A stretch of 64,000 nt of DNA from Streptomyces sp. TLI_146. Its GTDB lineage: Bacteria; Actinomycetota; Actinomycetes; Streptomycetales; Streptomycetaceae. The DNA is taken from NCBI RefSeq assembly GCF_002846415.1, contig NZ_PJMX01000001.1, forward strand, positions 744,001-808,000, read 5' to 3'. The notes under the pieces were generated by a model. That model did not search any database and had not been told where the DNA came from. It saw only the letters and a program-made list of their open reading frames with translations. Position numbers and translations under genes: made by a program. Shown here one piece after another: positions 1 to 8,487 of the stretch (within the stretch, counting starts at the first letter, position 1; every line of letters starts with the position of its first letter).

Positions 1-255
1 CCTGGACCAGGCCGTAGGCGCCCGAGGAGGAGTTCGTGGCGGTGTGGTCCCAGCCACTCTCGTGGGAGACGATGTTGCTGAACGCCGCGAACTGCGCCGG
101 GTCCTTGATCATCTGCTGGGCGATCGCCTTGGCGCTCACCGGGGCCGCCTGGGCGGGAACGGTGGCGAGCAGGGAACCGGCGGCACCGAGGGCCACGACG
201 GTACCCGCGAGGGTCTTCTTCGAAGCGGCGATGCGGCGGATGACGGACTGGGACA
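1..255 (-). CDS. Secreted transglycosylase-like (SLT-fold) protein, C-terminus beyond the window
   Basis: Only the first 85 codons lie in the window. From a GTG at 255 the protein has a basic start, a hydrophobic stretch with many Ala and Gly, and an Ala-rich cleavage region ending in AQA-AP, so it is a Sec-type secreted protein. After a short helix, the segment HESGWDHTATN followed by SSSGAYGLVQ matches the start of a lytic-transglycosylase/resuscitation-factor-like fold, with the Glu of HES as the likely catalytic acid. Such enzymes cut peptidoglycan outside the membrane. The start at 255 is preferred over the in-frame GTG at 271 because AAAGG lies seven bases before it. A consensus-like promoter sits about 130 bases upstream. 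The class is fairly sure; the exact subfamily is not, because most of the domain is missing. Confidence 0.8.
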
Positions 256-384
256 CAGGCAGGCCTTTCACAGGGGACGAGGACGGTCGCGGCATGCCAG
301 GGGCATGCGTGAGCCACTCACGCGAGGGAGAGGGGTTCGTCTGCGGCGGGAGGAAAACACCCGGGCCGCTCGGCGACTCATCCA

Positions 385-413
385 GTTCTACCGACCCCCG
401 ACCGCCCTGGCAA
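385..413 (-). promoter_or_regulatory. Sigma-70-like promoter for the transglycosylase-like gene
   Basis: On the minus strand a -35 box TTGCCA (408-413) and a -10 box TAGAAC (385-390) are separated by exactly 17 bases. This would start a transcript with a leader of roughly 120 bases before the GTG at 255. The match to the HrdB-type consensus is visible, but use is inferred. Confidence 0.55.
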
Positions 414-468
414 CGACCCCTCTTACTAGGCGGCCTCGCAGCCGGGGACCAGCGGCCCCCGCCCGCCC

Positions 469-501
469 GGGACGGGATCCGTGCAGGTGAGAGCCCGTCC
501 C
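469..501. terminator. Hairpin between the acyl-CoA ligase and the transglycosylase-like gene
   Basis: Perfect 8-bp arms GGGACGGG (469-476) and CCCGTCCC (494-501) flank a 17-base loop. It lies about 225 bases downstream of the acyl-CoA ligase and upstream of the next promoter, so it may end readthrough. There is no T-tract, as is common in high-GC actinomycetes. Confidence 0.4.
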
Positions 502-725
502 AGGGACCGCCGTCGGGGCCGTGGGGGGCTACTAGCCTCCTACGTATGTGACGTGGGTCCTATGGGCCGAGTCACCCCCAACCCACCCAAATGTCACGAA
601 AAGTAACCATCTATACCCTTCCGAGATGCCGGTGAGACAGGGCGACCACCTCGGAAACAGAGGAAGACGGCGGACCGGACACACGGCTTCACAGGCCTCC
701 GTCACGCCCCCGGCGGAAGCGGCAC

Positions 726-2375
726 CTACCGAGTGTCCACGGCCGTACTCGTCCACGCCGCGCGCAGCGCCTTCTTGTCCACCTTGCCGACCTTGGTCGT
801 CGGCAGCTGGTCGAGCAGGACCGTCTTGCGGGGCGTGTACAGGTCCCCCAGCTCGGCGGTCACCGCGTCCGCGACCGCGTCCGGGTCGACATCGGCGCCC
901 TCGGCCGTGGCCAGGAAGATCTGTACCGCCTCCCCGTAGGCCTCGTCCGGCACACCCAGCGCTGCCGCGTTGCGCACCCCGGGGAGCGTGAGCAGGAAGT
1001 CCTCCAGGACCCGGGAGTAGACGTTGTCGCTGGTGCTGCCGGTGACGATGATGTCCTTGGCCCGGTCGACGAGGTAGAGGTATCCCTCGGCGTCGAGGTA
1101 GCCCATGTCCCCGGTACGCAGCCAGTCGCCGAAGAACGCCTCTGCGGTGCGCTGCGGGTCCTCGTAGTAACCGAGCATCACGGCCTTGCCCCGGACACAC
1201 ACCTCGCCGACCTGCCCGGCGGGCAGCACCGTCGTGCCGTCTTCGTCGCGGATCTCGATCTGGGTGTCGGATATCGCGCGGCCGCAGCTGCGCCAGAGCT
1301 CGGGCCGGCGGGCCACCTGCGAGGCGAGGTCCTCCGCGTCGAAGGCGGCGATGCCGAGCGCCTCCGACTGCCCGTAGCCCTGGCCGATCACGGGCCCGAA
1401 GACCTCGACCACCTGCTGGAGGCGGCTGGGCGAGGACGCCGCGCCGCCGACGACGATCCGCCGCAGCGCAGGCAGCGCCCCCACCTCGCACTGCGGGTGG
1501 TCGAGCAGCGCGTACAGCATGGGCGGGACGAACATGGTGGCGGTGATCCGCTCCTCGCGCAGTACCGTCAGGGCCGCGCCCGCTTCGAACTCGGGCAGCA
1601 CGACGAGGGCGCATCCGGTCACCAGTGCCTGAAGCGAGGTGAGGTGGCCGCTGGCGTGTGTGAGCAGCGTGGAGACGAGTACGCGGTCCGTACGCGGGTC
1701 CATGGTCGGGAAGAAACCTGTGGAAAGAGCGTCGCGCCCGTCCGCCTCCAGGCCCTCTGTCAGCACGTCGTACAACCGGTGGCTGTGGGCCGCGAGCTTG
1801 GGGCGGCCCAGGGTGCCGCCGGTGTAGAGGACGGTGACGGCTTCGTCCGCCGCCGGGGCGGGCACGCCCTCGGGGCGCGTCACGGGGCACCGGGCCGCCA
1901 CGGCCAGGAGATCCGTACAACCCTGCTCACTGGGGCCGACGCTGAGCAGTACGGGTGCGTGGACGCTGCGCCCGGCCGCGTCGGCGGCGCGCGCCGCGAA
2001 GACGGGGTCGGTGACCACGGCGCGTGCCTTGGACTGCTCGACCAGCGCGGCGAGTTCGCCGGGCCCCGGCTCGGGCGGCAGGAACACCACGCGGCAGCCG
2101 ATGAGATGGACCGCGAGCTGCACCAGGACGGAGTCCACACGGTTGGCCAGGAACAACCCCACACCGTCGCCCGGCGCGAGCCCCTGCCGCCTCAACGCGT
2201 GCCCCAGACCGAACAGCCGCTGCCGGGCCTCCCTGCGGGTCAGCCGCTGCGCACCCTGGACGAGCGCCTCGGCGTCCTCGTCCTCCTGCCAGTGCTCCAG
2301 GACGTGGTCCAGATACGTCCGCGACCGGGATGTTTCCTGCGCGTTAATGATCATGAACAAATGCAACCACGCCAC
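726..2375 (-). CDS. AMP-dependent fatty acyl-CoA ligase/synthetase
   Basis: A 549-residue member of the adenylate-forming family, which activates a carboxylic acid with ATP and transfers it to CoA. The P-loop-like core is YTGGTLGRPK (about residues 184-193), followed by AAHSH, a variant of the usual YTSGTTGxPKG. Further on are the YGQSE motif, the RTGD hinge motif, and a C-terminal GKVDK carrying the likely catalytic Lys. Length is normal for the family. The first in-frame start is GTG at 2375; the ATG at 2354 (MIINAQ) is an alternative, and neither has a strong ribosome binding site. The gene stands alone, with about 550 non-coding bases upstream. Aryl or fatty acid substrate cannot be told from sequence. 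The replacement of Ser and the second Thr in the P-loop is unusual but leaves the Gly and Lys positions in place. Confidence 0.85.
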   Translation of the reverse strand: MAWLHLFMIINAQETSRSRTYLDHVLEHWQEDEDAEALVQGAQRLTRREARQRLFGLGHALRRQGLAPGDGVGLFLANRVDSVLVQLAVHLIGCRVVFLPPEPGPGELAALVEQSKARAVVTDPVFAARAADAAGRSVHAPVLLSVGPSEQGCTDLLAVAARCPVTRPEGVPAPAADEAVTVLYTGGTLGRPKLAAHSHRLYDVLTEGLEADGRDALSTGFFPTMDPRTDRVLVSTLLTHASGHLTSLQALVTGCALVVLPEFEAGAALTVLREERITATMFVPPMLYALLDHPQCEVGALPALRRIVVGGAASSPSRLQQVVEVFGPVIGQGYGQSEALGIAAFDAEDLASQVARRPELWRSCGRAISDTQIEIRDEDGTTVLPAGQVGEVCVRGKAVMLGYYEDPQRTAEAFFGDWLRTGDMGYLDAEGYLYLVDRAKDIIVTGSTSDNVYSRVLEDFLLTLPGVRNAAALGVPDEAYGEAVQIFLATAEGADVDPDAVADAVTAELGDLYTPRKTVLLDQLPTTKVGKVDKKALRAAWTSTAVDTR

Positions 2376-2879
2376 TCAGGAGCCGCGACTTCATAGGGGA
2401 CAACTTCAGCCATCTGCAACTGGAGCCCTATGTTCCGGTATGGGATGGTTGCCCGGCTCCCGACAGTCCGGGTCCGCAAGGGGGTGGCACCCCGGAGCCC
2501 CGGAACGCCGCCCCGCACTCCCCCACCCCCGACAAGCCGTACGCGACCGATTTTGGCGCCAAAGTACGGCCAAGCCGTGACGAACCCCCTCCGACGCGGG
2601 CCGCCACGCGTCTGCGCAGAGACGCCGGGCGTGCCCCGTCAGGATGCTGTGCACATCTTGGCGCCTGCGACCACATGATCCGCCGGACGGGCCGCAGCCC
2701 GCCCCTTGGGCAGCCCACCGGGCATACAGGACTCCGGCGTGGCCGGGCGGCATTCGGCGTGTGCAAGTGAAACTGACCTCGGCGAGATCGAGACGGCTCA
2801 CGCAACCGCCGCGCCCTGGACGGCGACGTCCGCCGCCGCGCGAAGCTGCCACCCACCCCCCCCGTCCCAGCCCTTGCCC
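2376..2879. other. Non-coding stretch upstream of the ligase and the DUF2975 gene
   Basis: About 500 bases between divergently transcribed genes. Reading frames here have no recognisable domains and poor codon structure. I see no RNA gene or strong promoter in it; the notable element is the palindrome pair that follows at its right edge. Confidence 0.5.
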
Positions 2880-2922
2880 AACCTATCGATTTTCGATAGG
2901 TTTCCATCGTGATTCGATGGAA
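2880..2922 (+). promoter_or_regulatory. Twin palindromic operator upstream of the DUF2975/HTH pair
   Basis: Two perfect inverted repeats sit back to back. The first has 10-bp arms AACCTATCGA and TCGATAGGTT around TTT (2880-2902). The second has 8-bp arms TTCCATCG and CGATGGAA around TGATT (2902-2922). Both share the ATCG/CGAT core. They end ten bases before the start codon at 2932 and partly overlap the AAGGG ribosome binding site region, so a bound protein would block transcription or translation. The likely ligand is the HTH protein encoded second in the same operon; that is inference. Confidence 0.6.
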
Positions 2923-2931
2923 GGGCAAGTC

Positions 2932-3423
2932 ATGGGAAAGCTGACCGTGCGTGCGCTGCGCGCCGTGCTCGTGGTGGTCCTCACCGGAACCGCGTTCGTC
3001 CAGGCAATGATGATGTGGACATTGATCAGCGGGAACGACCCGGAGGACGGCACGGTCCCGCTGACCGCGCTGCGCGTGATCACGATCGTGGGCATGGTGT
3101 CGGTCCAGGTCGCCCTGGTGTGCGTCTGGCGGCTGGTGGCGATGGTGCGACGCGGGACCGTGTTCTCCCACGCCGCCTTCCGGTACGTGGACGGCATCAT
3201 CGGCGCGATCGTGGCGGCTGCCCTCGTGTGGTTCACGGTCACGGCCGTCAACGCGCCGGGCCAGCGGGACGACCCGGGCGTCACCCTCATCATGGGCGGG
3301 ATCGGCGTGGCCATCCTGGGAGTCGCGCTCCTCGTGCTCGTACTGCGGATGCTGCTCGCCCAGGCCGTCGCCCGCGACGTCGAAGCGGCCCGGATGCAGG
3401 CCGAGCTGGACGAGGTGATCTGA
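2932..3423 (+). CDS. DUF2975 family four-helix membrane protein
   Basis: 163 residues with four hydrophobic segments (about residues 8-30, 45-68, 82-103 and 120-145) and a charged C-terminal tail. This layout, and the coupling to a small HTH protein, match DUF2975. The start at 2932 (MGKLTV) is chosen over ATG 2917 because GAAGGG is placed six bases before it. The last codon overlaps the next gene's start (TGATG), so translation is coupled. The function of DUF2975 proteins is unknown; in such pairs the membrane protein is usually thought to be controlled by, or to sense for, the partner regulator. Confidence 0.8.
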   Translation: MGKLTVRALRAVLVVVLTGTAFVQAMMMWTLISGNDPEDGTVPLTALRVITIVGMVSVQVALVCVWRLVAMVRRGTVFSHAAFRYVDGIIGAIVAAALVWFTVTAVNAPGQRDDPGVTLIMGGIGVAILGVALLVLVLRMLLAQAVARDVEAARMQAELDEVI

Positions 3424-3644
3424 TGCCGATCACCGTCGACATCGACGTGATGCTGGCCAAACGCAAGATGTCCGTGGGCGAGCTCGCGGACCGCATAGGG
3501 ATCACCCCCGCCAACCTGGCAGTACTCAAGAACGGCCGCGCCAAGGCGGTGCGCTTCGCGACGCTCGCCGCGCTCTGCGAGGTACTCAAGTGCCAGCCGG
3601 GCGACCTGCTGCGGTGGGAAGCCGAGGAGGCCGCAGGCGAATGA
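3423..3644 (+). CDS. Small Xre/HTH_26-type DNA-binding protein
   Basis: 73 residues. A helix-turn-helix covers most of the chain: MLAKRKMSVGELADRIGIT, then PANLAVLKNGRAKAVRF, then LAALCEVLKCQPGDLLRWE. The phrase CEVLKCQPGDLL is the signature end of HTH_26-type repressors (YozG-like). Its ATG overlaps the DUF2975 stop codon by one base. It most likely binds the twin palindromes at 2880-2922 and represses its own operon. No inducer-binding domain is present, so a signal may come through the membrane partner. Confidence 0.85.
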   Translation: MPITVDIDVMLAKRKMSVGELADRIGITPANLAVLKNGRAKAVRFATLAALCEVLKCQPGDLLRWEAEEAAGE

Positions 3645-3811
3645 ACCCTCAGCGCACGATCTGACACCGCCGTTCCTCGGACCATCTCCGCCTCACGTGA
3701 ACTCAGAGGCAGGGACAGGGCGCGCCGGATGGCGGCGTTCACCGGTGGGGTCCATGATCGGGGGCGATGGACGCGGCGAAGTACGCCGCAGCACGACTGA
3801 AGGACATGAGC

Positions 3812-4018
3812 ATGGCTACAGGCAAGGTCAAGTGGTTCAACGCCGAGAAGGGCTTCGGCTTCATCGAGCAGGACGACGGCGGGCCGGACGTGTTCGTCCA
3901 CTTCTCCGCCATTCAGACCCAGGGCTTCAAAGAGCTCTACGAGAACGACCGCGTCTCCTTCGACGTCACCCAAGGCCCCAAGGGGCCCCAGGCAGAGAAC
4001 GTCGTCCGCGAGCAGTAG
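3812..4018 (+). CDS. Cold-shock domain protein (CspA family)
   Basis: 68 residues, the full length of a single cold-shock domain. RNP1 is present as KGFGFI and RNP2 as VFVHF, within the typical start [15 protein letters not shown]. These proteins bind single-stranded RNA and DNA and melt mRNA structure. The ATG at 3812 is favoured over that at 3806 because GAAGGA lies seven bases upstream. It is a single-gene unit closed by the strong hairpin at 4035-4083. Confidence 0.95.
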   Translation: MATGKVKWFNAEKGFGFIEQDDGGPDVFVHFSAIQTQGFKELYENDRVSFDVTQGPKGPQAENVVREQ

Positions 4019-4034
4019 ACCGCACGCGCGGCCT

Positions 4035-4083
4035 GGCGGCCGCTGCACGGGACCTGGACCTTCGGTCGCGTGCAGCGGCCGCC
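4035..4083. terminator. Shared terminator between the cold-shock gene and the PucR-type gene
   Basis: Perfect 15-bp arms (4035-4049 and 4069-4083; core GCGGCCGCTGCACG) enclose a 19-base loop. It lies 16 bases after the cold-shock stop and 23 bases after the convergent regulator's stop, so it can serve both strands. Confidence 0.75.
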
Positions 4084-4105
4084 CGCAACGTGCGCTGCCG
4101 GAGCG

Positions 4106-5425
4106 CTATGTCCGGGCCGACCACCAGTTCAGCGGCTTGGGCGTCATGGGCCGGTTTGCGTCCGGTGTGGCCTGGCGTACGGCGTCGTGGGCGGCCAGCG
4201 CCGCCCGCAGGGTCAGCACGTCGGCGCCGCGGGACGCGTCCAGGCCGGTGAGTTCGGTGGCCTTGCGCAGGCGGTAGTCGACCGTGTTCGGGTGCACCTG
4301 GAGCCCGGCTGCGGCCCGGCGCCGGTCGAGACCCCGCGCCAGGAAGGCGCGCAGCGTGTCGAGCAGTTCCGGGCGGGAATCCAGCGGGTCGAGCAGTGCG
4401 GCCAGCCCCGCCCTGGCCGGGCTCGGACGGCTCAACTGGTACTCCAGCAGGACGTCGTCGAGCAGGTACAGCCCGGGCCCCCGGCCTGACGCCTCCGCCA
4501 CTGCGCACACCTCCCCGGCCAGCCGGGCGGCCTCCGCGACCCCTTCGGGCGCCGCCACCGTCGCCGCGGCCAACAGCTCGGCGCCGCACATCTGGCCGAG
4601 TTGCTCCACGAGGCGGGACAGCCGCTCCCGGTCCGCCGGGCCGAACTCGGCGGGGGGTGTCTCGTACGGGATGAGCGCGAGCCCGCCCTCTCCGGACAGC
4701 ACCGACAGCGGCACGCCCGTCGTCTGGCGCTGGAGTTCGTTGCGCAGCCGCCGGAGCTTGCGGCGGGCGGCGACCGAGTGATTCACGCCGGGCACCAGCT
4801 CGTCCGGGTGCGGCCCCACCGCGATGCTCAGCACCAGATAGCACGGCGGCAGCCGGATGCCGGCCCGGTCCGCCGCGCCCTGCGGATTGCCGCCCTCCAG
4901 CAGCCGGGACAGCAGCGTCTGCAGAGCGACCTGCTCGTCGCCGAGCGCCGTCTGCCGCTCCTGTACGTACCCGGCCGCCACCTCGCAGCTCACCAGTCGC
5001 AGGTACGCGAGCAGTTGGCGCTGCACCAGCAGTACGTCTGCCAGGTCGCCCGGTTCGGCCGCTGAGAAGACCTGGGCGGCACACTCCTCCGCACCGAGGT
5101 GGTAGGCACCGACCACGGCCTCCAGCGGCACGCCCTCGTCGGCACGCCGGGCCGAGGACTCGCGGATGGCCGCCGCCTCGGCCTGGCCGGGCATCTCCCC
5201 GGTGGACAGGACCGCCGCGAAGGTCCGTATACCGCGCGTCACTTGTTTGGCGATGTCACCGCCGAGGTGCTCCGCCGGCAGCGTGCCGTACACCGGCAGC
5301 TGCTCGACCAGCCTGACCATCACGGCGCGCTCCAACGCACTAGAGGCGTCCTGGAGCCGCTTGTGGACCGGCACACCGCCGAACCGCGGCACCTGCATGC
5401 CTTCCGCGGCATTGGATCCGGTCAC
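4106..5425 (-). CDS. PucR/CdaR-type transcriptional regulator
   Basis: 439 residues. The C-terminal part reads LLDTLRAFLARGLDRRRAAAGLQ then VHPNTVDYRLRKATELTGLD, the helix-turn-helix of the PucR/CdaR family (HTH_30), which recognises DNA as a dimer. The N-terminal ~300 residues are a mostly helical sensor with a GGDEF-like middle typical of the family. The start is placed at GTG 5425 (MTGSNAAEG) because GAGG sits seven bases upstream. Regulators of this class often control nearby catabolic genes; the divergent secreted lipase at 5669 is the obvious candidate target, but no operator is evident. Confidence 0.85.
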   Translation of the reverse strand: MTGSNAAEGMQVPRFGGVPVHKRLQDASSALERAVMVRLVEQLPVYGTLPAEHLGGDIAKQVTRGIRTFAAVLSTGEMPGQAEAAAIRESSARRADEGVPLEAVVGAYHLGAEECAAQVFSAAEPGDLADVLLVQRQLLAYLRLVSCEVAAGYVQERQTALGDEQVALQTLLSRLLEGGNPQGAADRAGIRLPPCYLVLSIAVGPHPDELVPGVNHSVAARRKLRRLRNELQRQTTGVPLSVLSGEGGLALIPYETPPAEFGPADRERLSRLVEQLGQMCGAELLAAATVAAPEGVAEAARLAGEVCAVAEASGRGPGLYLLDDVLLEYQLSRPSPARAGLAALLDPLDSRPELLDTLRAFLARGLDRRRAAAGLQVHPNTVDYRLRKATELTGLDASRGADVLTLRAALAAHDAVRQATPDANRPMTPKPLNWWSART

Positions 5426-5668
5426 AATCCACCTCGCACATCTCTGTTCCCCACCCCGGAGACTCGGCCGCGTGTCGGCCCCATGATGTTTCCGGGACAT
5501 CACCTACTGGTTGGTAACACGACTGGCTGGTGGATGGCCAGATGTGGCAGGACCTCGGCCGCGTCATTCACTGCATTTCCCTGCCGGGGACCGCCGCCCC
5601 GGCAGGCCCGAGGTGTCGCGCACCGGCCCCCCTGCCGGCGCGTCGCTCCCCCAGGAATCGAGGACCGC

Positions 5669-7009
5669 ATGTCCAAGGCAGCTGTTCGCCTGATCTCCGT
5701 CGCTGTCGCCGCCGCAGCCATGGCGGCCACGCCCGCCGCCAGCGCTGTCGCAGCCACGCCGGCCGCCGCGACGGCCTCGGCAAGCGACCCGTTCTACGCC
5801 TACGACGGCAGCGAGCCGCTGTCCGCGTTCGCGCCGGGCACCGTACTGAAGACGCGGACCCTGCAGTACCACGTCCTGGGCATCCCCACCCCCCTCAAGG
5901 CGGTCCAGCTGCTGTACCGCACCACCGACGCGCAGGGCCGCCCGGCCGCCAACGTGACCACGGTGGTGCGCAGTCTGACGGGTGACAGCAGCAAGGCCGT
6001 CTCCTACCAGTCGTTCTACGATTCGCTCAACCCGGAGGACAGCCCCTCCCGGGCGATCGCCGGCGGCGTCACCCTGGGCGGTGCCATCCCCAACGCGGAG
6101 GCTCTCTTCATCGCGCCACTGCTGTTGAAGGGCTACAACGTCGTCATCCCGGACACCGAGGGGCAGCAGGCGAACTTCGCCGCCGGACCGGAGTACGGGA
6201 CCAACACCCTGGACTCCATCCGCGCCGCGACGAAGGCGGCCGAGACCGGGCTCAACTCCACCACGTCCTTCGGCCTCATCGGCTACTCGGGCGGTGCCAT
6301 CGCGACCAACTGGGCCGCCGCACTCGCGCCGAGCTACGCGCCGGACGTGAACCGCCGACTGGTCGGCTACGCCGAGGGCGGCCTGCTCGTCGACCCGGCG
6401 CACAACCTCAAGTACGTCGACGGATCGCTGGTCTGGACCGGCGTCATCCCCATGGCCGTCATCGGTGTCTCCCGCTCGTACGACATCGACCTGAAGAGCT
6501 ACCTCAACAGCTACGGTCTGAGCGTCTACAAGGACCTGGAGCGCGGCTCCATCGTCGACGCCCTCGGCCGCTACCCGGGGCTGACCTGGAAGAAGATGGC
6601 GAAGCCGGAGTACGCCAACCCCAACTCGATCCCCGCCTTCGTGACGGCGATGAACAAGCTCAACCTCGGCTCCGCCGGCACCCCGTCCGTCCCCGGGTTC
6701 ATCGGCCAGGGCGACGGAGGCGTCCTCGAGGGGACCTTCAGCAACCGCCCGGGCATCGGCACCGGCGACGGCGTGATGGTCGCCGGCGACGTGCGCTCGC
6801 TCGCCCGGCAGTACTGCGCCACCGGCGGCTCCGCGGTCAAGTACAGCCAGTACGAGGTGCTCAGCCACACGGGTGCGACCCTCGCCTGGGCGCCCGTCGC
6901 GCTGGGCTGGCTGAACGACCGCTTCGCCGGCCGTACCGCGCCGTCCGACTGCGGCCGGATCTCCGGCGGCAACTCACTCGCCCCGGAGGAGCCCGCTCCG
7001 CAGTCGTGA
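5669..7009 (+). CDS. Secreted lipase (CAL-A-like/secretory lipase family)
   Basis: 446 residues with a Sec signal peptide (an Ala-rich core ending near ASAVAATP). The alpha/beta-hydrolase nucleophile is the Ser of GYSGG; the acid is likely the Asp of GQGDGG and the base the His of LSHTGA near the C-terminus. That spacing and the long lid region between nucleophile and acid fit the secretory lipase (LIP) family. It would hydrolyse ester bonds outside the cell. GAGGA four bases before ATG 5669 fixes the start. It diverges from the PucR-type regulator and converges on another secreted lipase at 7123. Confidence 0.85.
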   Translation: MSKAAVRLISVAVAAAAMAATPAASAVAATPAAATASASDPFYAYDGSEPLSAFAPGTVLKTRTLQYHVLGIPTPLKAVQLLYRTTDAQGRPAANVTTVVRSLTGDSSKAVSYQSFYDSLNPEDSPSRAIAGGVTLGGAIPNAEALFIAPLLLKGYNVVIPDTEGQQANFAAGPEYGTNTLDSIRAATKAAETGLNSTTSFGLIGYSGGAIATNWAAALAPSYAPDVNRRLVGYAEGGLLVDPAHNLKYVDGSLVWTGVIPMAVIGVSRSYDIDLKSYLNSYGLSVYKDLERGSIVDALGRYPGLTWKKMAKPEYANPNSIPAFVTAMNKLNLGSAGTPSVPGFIGQGDGGVLEGTFSNRPGIGTGDGVMVAGDVRSLARQYCATGGSAVKYSQYEVLSHTGATLAWAPVALGWLNDRFAGRTAPSDCGRISGGNSLAPEEPAPQS

Positions 7010-7074
7010 TCCGCGGCTGACCTCGGCTGTCCGGCGGCGCGCGGATGGGGTGTTCGCGGCACCCTTCGCGCGTC

Positions 7075-7104
7075 GCCGGTCGGAGGTGCCTCCGCTCGAC
7101 CGGC
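7075..7104. terminator. Shared hairpin between two convergent lipases
   Basis: 8-bp arms GCCGGTCG (7075-7082) and CGACCGGC (7097-7104) enclose a second small inverted repeat, GAGG/CCTC. It lies between the stops at 7009 and 7123. Confidence 0.5.
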
Positions 7105-7122
7105 CCTTGCTGGTGGCGCGCT

Positions 7123-8343
7123 TCAGTCGGTCTTCGCCGACTCGTCGAAGAACCTGACGATCCGGGGCAGAGCCTGTCGCAGCGATCCGCTGTGGTCGTG
7201 GTCACCGACGTCGGTCAGCCGGGGGGCAGCGCCGTTCCTCACCAACTGGTCCGCGCAGTACGTCGCGTGACTGAAGTCGACGTCCTTGTCGCCCCGGCCG
7301 TGGAAGATCTCCACCGGTACGTTCGGCCGCCAGTCGCACGTGTGGTCCATCGGGCGCAGTTTGTCCTTCAGGACACCGCCCGGCTCGCGGATCTTGTTCA
7401 GGAAGTCCTCGGTGAACAGGTCCTTGGAGGCCGCCGGGAGTGTGTCGACGATCTGCTCGGTGGTGTGATAGCCGTCGAAGAGACCCTCCACCTTGTCGGC
7501 GTAGTGGGAGTTGAAGACATCACCGGGTGACGTATAGAGGCCGTACATCTTGTTCCAGGCGGTCACGAAGTACGCGAGGTAGATGCCCGATTTTTCGATC
7601 TTGTCGTCGGCTGCGGCGGCCTCGAAGGCCGAGAGGTCGTAGGGGCCGCTGACCGGGGCGAGCGCCCCCAGCCGGAAGTAGCGGTCGGCGCCCTCCTGTT
7701 GAAGCGCCCGGCCGACCAGCATGGTCGCGGGGCCGCCCTGCGAGAATCCGCTGACCTGCACCTTCCGCTTCAGCTCCCGGCCTTTGCGGTGGGCCAAGGT
7801 CCGGGCCGCACGCAGGCCGTCCACCGAGGCCGCGACGGTGGCCCGAGGGTCACCGTAGGGGTGGAAGCCTTCGCCCGATCCGAGGCCCACGTAGTCGGGG
7901 GCCGAGACGGCCCGCCCGGTCGAGGCGAACAGCAGGGCGGTGAGCCGGTCGTTCGACTTCGGATCCTCCGAGGCGACGTCCTTGCGGTAGACGGTGGTGC
8001 CGTGCAGCCAGGAGACAGTGGACAGGTAGCGCGTCCCGTTCGTGGGCAGGACGACGAGTTGGCTCGCGGTCGTGGGGGCGCCCGCGCTGTCAGTGGTGCG
8101 GTAGGTGACCCGATAGGCGGTCACGCCGTAGCGGACCTGGGACGAGTCGAAGGTTCCCCGGAGTTCCCCGGCCACTTCCTGCGCTGTGAGATCGGCGGCT
8201 TGCTCGACGGAGACGACGGCCCCACCTCGTGCCGGCTCGCCGTGGGAGTCGGCCACCGCCGAGACGGGAGCCACCAGGGCCGACACACTGCCGAGGACCG
8301 CCGCGCCAGCCAGAATCCGGATTCTTGTTCGCCGTGAAGTCAT
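7123..8343 (-). CDS. Secreted alpha/beta-hydrolase, LIP-type lipase/esterase
   Basis: 406 residues. A twin-Arg-like basic start (MTSRRTRIR) and hydrophobic core end at a VSAVADS cleavage region. The nucleophile Ser is in GFSQGG, the acid Asp in HGRGDKDVDF, and the base His in DHDHSGS. The sequence also has the PDYVGLG segment common in this family. It is a different branch from the lipase at 5669, so the pair is not a recent duplication. The start at 8343 has AGGA eight bases upstream. The TetR-type gene at 8488 lies just upstream on the same strand, separated by 144 bases that include a small hairpin. Confidence 0.8.
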   Translation of the reverse strand: MTSRRTRIRILAGAAVLGSVSALVAPVSAVADSHGEPARGGAVVSVEQAADLTAQEVAGELRGTFDSSQVRYGVTAYRVTYRTTDSAGAPTTASQLVVLPTNGTRYLSTVSWLHGTTVYRKDVASEDPKSNDRLTALLFASTGRAVSAPDYVGLGSGEGFHPYGDPRATVAASVDGLRAARTLAHRKGRELKRKVQVSGFSQGGPATMLVGRALQQEGADRYFRLGALAPVSGPYDLSAFEAAAADDKIEKSGIYLAYFVTAWNKMYGLYTSPGDVFNSHYADKVEGLFDGYHTTEQIVDTLPAASKDLFTEDFLNKIREPGGVLKDKLRPMDHTCDWRPNVPVEIFHGRGDKDVDFSHATYCADQLVRNGAAPRLTDVGDHDHSGSLRQALPRIVRFFDESAKTD

Positions 8344-8428
8344 GGATGGATCCTGCCTGTTGGCTGCCGCACCGGGACATGGAGTGACCCCCCGGGCCGC
8401 AAGGGGGAAAACCTCCTCGGGGTCCGTA

Positions 8429-8455
8429 GGGGATGCCCCTCCACGGGACATCCCC
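8429..8455 (-). terminator. Small hairpin between the TetR gene and the lipase
   Basis: 7-bp arms GGGGATG (8429-8435) and CATCCCC (8449-8455), 33 bases after the TetR stop. It may separate the regulator's transcript from the lipase. It is weak and has no T-tract. Confidence 0.3.
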
Positions 8456-8487
8456 GGCCGTCGGCTTCACCCGGGGCCGGACCGAGG

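Noticed and set aside
281..540. Possible ydaO/c-di-AMP riboswitch leader of the transglycosylase-like gene
   Set aside because: Streptomyces wall-lytic genes often carry one, and phrases like CGAACCC occur here, but the conserved GGGTGAATC-type and CAGCTAACC-type blocks are absent.
5564..6868. Long open frame on the minus strand across the first lipase
   Set aside because: Mirror of GC-rich codon bias in the real gene; low-complexity Val/Gly/Arg/Asp with no start signal or motif.
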